The notes under the pieces are model-generated. The model had not been told where the DNA came from. It did no database searches and saw only the letters and a program-made list of their open reading frames with translations. The translations under genes and the position numbers were made by a program. Positions 6,382-7,093 of a DNA stretch of 7,093 nt are shown here, piece after piece; the stretch's first letter is position 1, and each line of letters begins with the position of its first letter. This stretch comes from Spirochaeta sp. (GTDB lineage Bacteria; Spirochaetota; Spirochaetia; DSM-2461). The stretch spans positions 1 to 7,093 of the forward strand of contig JAUVIY010000137.1 of the NCBI GenBank assembly GCA_030592625.1, read 5' to 3'.

Positions 6382-6465
6382 GACGTTGCCCCAGCCTCCG
6401 GCCTGGAGGAAACCGTAGATACCGGTGGTCTGCCAGAGCTCCAGCAGGGAATTAGCGAAATTCTT
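6382..6465 (-). other. N-terminal extension of oadB with AAG in place of the start codon
   Basis: In frame with oadB, these 28 codons read [19 protein letters not shown], then LQAGGWGNV, a good match to the usual beta-subunit N-terminus (ELWQxTGxY, GNVVMIxVG). No ATG, GTG or TTG occurs in frame between the oadA stop and the GTG at 6381. A strong ribosome-binding site, AAGGGGG (6478-6472), sits 6 bases ahead of the AAG at 6465-6463. Changing that one base to ATG would give an ideal start. This is either a real start-codon mutation or a base error. Confidence 0.65.
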
Positions 6466-6476
6466 CCCTTTCCCCC

Positions 6477-7093
6477 TTAACCGATCTGTACCAGAGCGGT
6501 ACCGGCTTTCACCTGATCGCCCTGGTTCACCATGATGGCCCTGATGGTACCGCTTGCAGTTGCGGATATCGGAGTTTCCATCTTCATGGCCTCGAGAACC
6601 ATCACTTCATCACCTTCGGCAACGACGTCGCCCACTGCTACGAGTATGCGGAGCACCAGGCCGGGCATCGGAGCCGAAATGGTGGTGGTGCCTGCACCGG
6701 CAGGGGTCGGAGCCGCGGGTACGGGTGCGGGAGCTGCGGGTGCCGGGGCGGCGACAGGTGCCGGTACCGCGACTGCCGCGGCATCGATTCCGGCTTTCAC
6801 ATCGATATCGTAGGTGAGGCCGTTAACAGTGGCCTTACCGCCGTCAATCTTTACGCCGTATGCCCGGCCGTTCACGGTGACGGTGACGCCTTCAGCAGCG
6901 GCTGCGGGAGCGGCCGCTTCCATGTTCTTGCGGACGTTGGGCTTGGCTTCGCCCTTGAGGAACTGAATGCCCTTGTCCAGACATGCGGCGGCAATGAAGA
7001 TGTTCTCGTCGCACAAGTCGGTGATGCCGTTATCGGTGAGCAATTTCCTGGCCGCTTCGACGCCCAGCTTGGGGTTCTCGTCGTTGATGTCCA
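6477..7093 (-). CDS. oadA: Oxaloacetate decarboxylase alpha subunit, 3' part with biotin-carrier domain (partial)
   Basis: The frame is open to the window edge, so the carboxyltransferase domain and start lie outside. What is visible begins [18 protein letters not shown] and includes [20 protein letters not shown], the end of the conserved PYC/OADA region. Next come a short Ala-rich hinge, a small domain ([18 protein letters not shown]), an Ala/Pro-rich flexible linker (about 6690-6782), and a biotinyl domain with EAMKMET. The Lys to be biotinylated is encoded at 6582-6584, 34 residues before the C-terminus, the normal place. The alpha subunit moves a carboxyl group from the substrate to biotin, and the linker swings it to the membrane beta subunit encoded 11 bases (or more) downstream. 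Methylmalonyl-CoA or pyruvate carboxylase-type relatives are alternatives because the catalytic domain is not visible. Confidence 0.9.
   Translation of the reverse strand, partial: DINDENPKLGVEAARKLLTDNGITDLCDENIFIAAACLDKGIQFLKGEAKPNVRKNMEAAAPAAAAEGVTVTVNGRAYGVKIDGGKATVNGLTYDIDVKAGIDAAAVAVPAPVAAPAPAAPAPVPAAPTPAGAGTTTISAPMPGLVLRILVAVGDVVAEGDEVMVLEAMKMETPISATASGTIRAIMVNQGDQVKAGTALVQIG

Noticed and set aside
5203..6480. A 425-codon plus-strand open frame
   Set aside because: It lies antisense to oadB and oddly rich in His, Gln and Gly, as expected for the mirror of a GC-rich membrane-protein gene. The minus strand has clear family motifs across the same span.
1..7093. CRISPR array, tRNA or rRNA genes, transposase or integrase
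   Set aside because: No regularly spaced repeats, cloverleaf-like segments, or transposase/integrase motifs were seen on either strand.

Overview
The window looks like a piece of a spirochaete chromosome. This is inferred from gene style: an exported CsgG/LpoB-like protein fused to a predicted beta-barrel, next to a sodium-pumping decarboxylase operon. No rRNA or other taxonomic marker is present. GC content is moderate to high at both ends and clearly lower in the middle (about 3150-4640), which suggests an acquired accessory segment.

Layout. Bases 12-1148 (+) encode a complete Fic-domain AMP-transferase with an N-terminal self-inhibitory motif and a C-terminal winged-helix segment. Bases 1149-1379 hold no intact gene, but a 65-codon protein-like open stretch on the minus strand may be the 3' end of a lost gene. 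Bases 1380-3005 (+) encode an exported CsgG/LpoB-type protein with a predicted C-terminal outer-membrane barrel. Bases 3006-3187 contain a diverged copy of the last codons, stop and 3' flank of oadB, followed by a near-consensus sigma-70 promoter.

From 3188 to 5101 (+) there are three tandem type II toxin-antitoxin modules with PIN-domain (VapC-like) toxins: a Phd-type antitoxin with its toxin (3188-3792), a VapB-type antitoxin with its toxin (4015-4613), and a second Phd-like antitoxin (4644-4880) whose toxin gene is broken by an internal deletion (4870-5101). In the two intact modules the toxin start overlaps the antitoxin stop by 4 bases.

The right end is a minus-strand operon: the 3' part of oadA with its biotin-carrier domain (6477-7093, running off the window), then oadB, the membrane beta subunit (5215 to about 6465), then an intrinsic terminator (5155-5178). 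Together these would use the free energy of decarboxylation to pump Na+ outward. The oadB frame lacks a normal start codon where homology predicts one: the codon with ideal ribosome-binding-site spacing is AAG.

The most notable structural point is that the toxin-antitoxin cluster lies between two same-orientation copies of the oadB 3' end (3044-3133 and 5187-5276, 73 of 90 bases identical). This resembles either an integration scar at the 3' end of oadB or the remains of a duplicated oadB. No clearly new system is evident; the repeat flanks, the decayed third toxin and the oadB start are the points worth checking.
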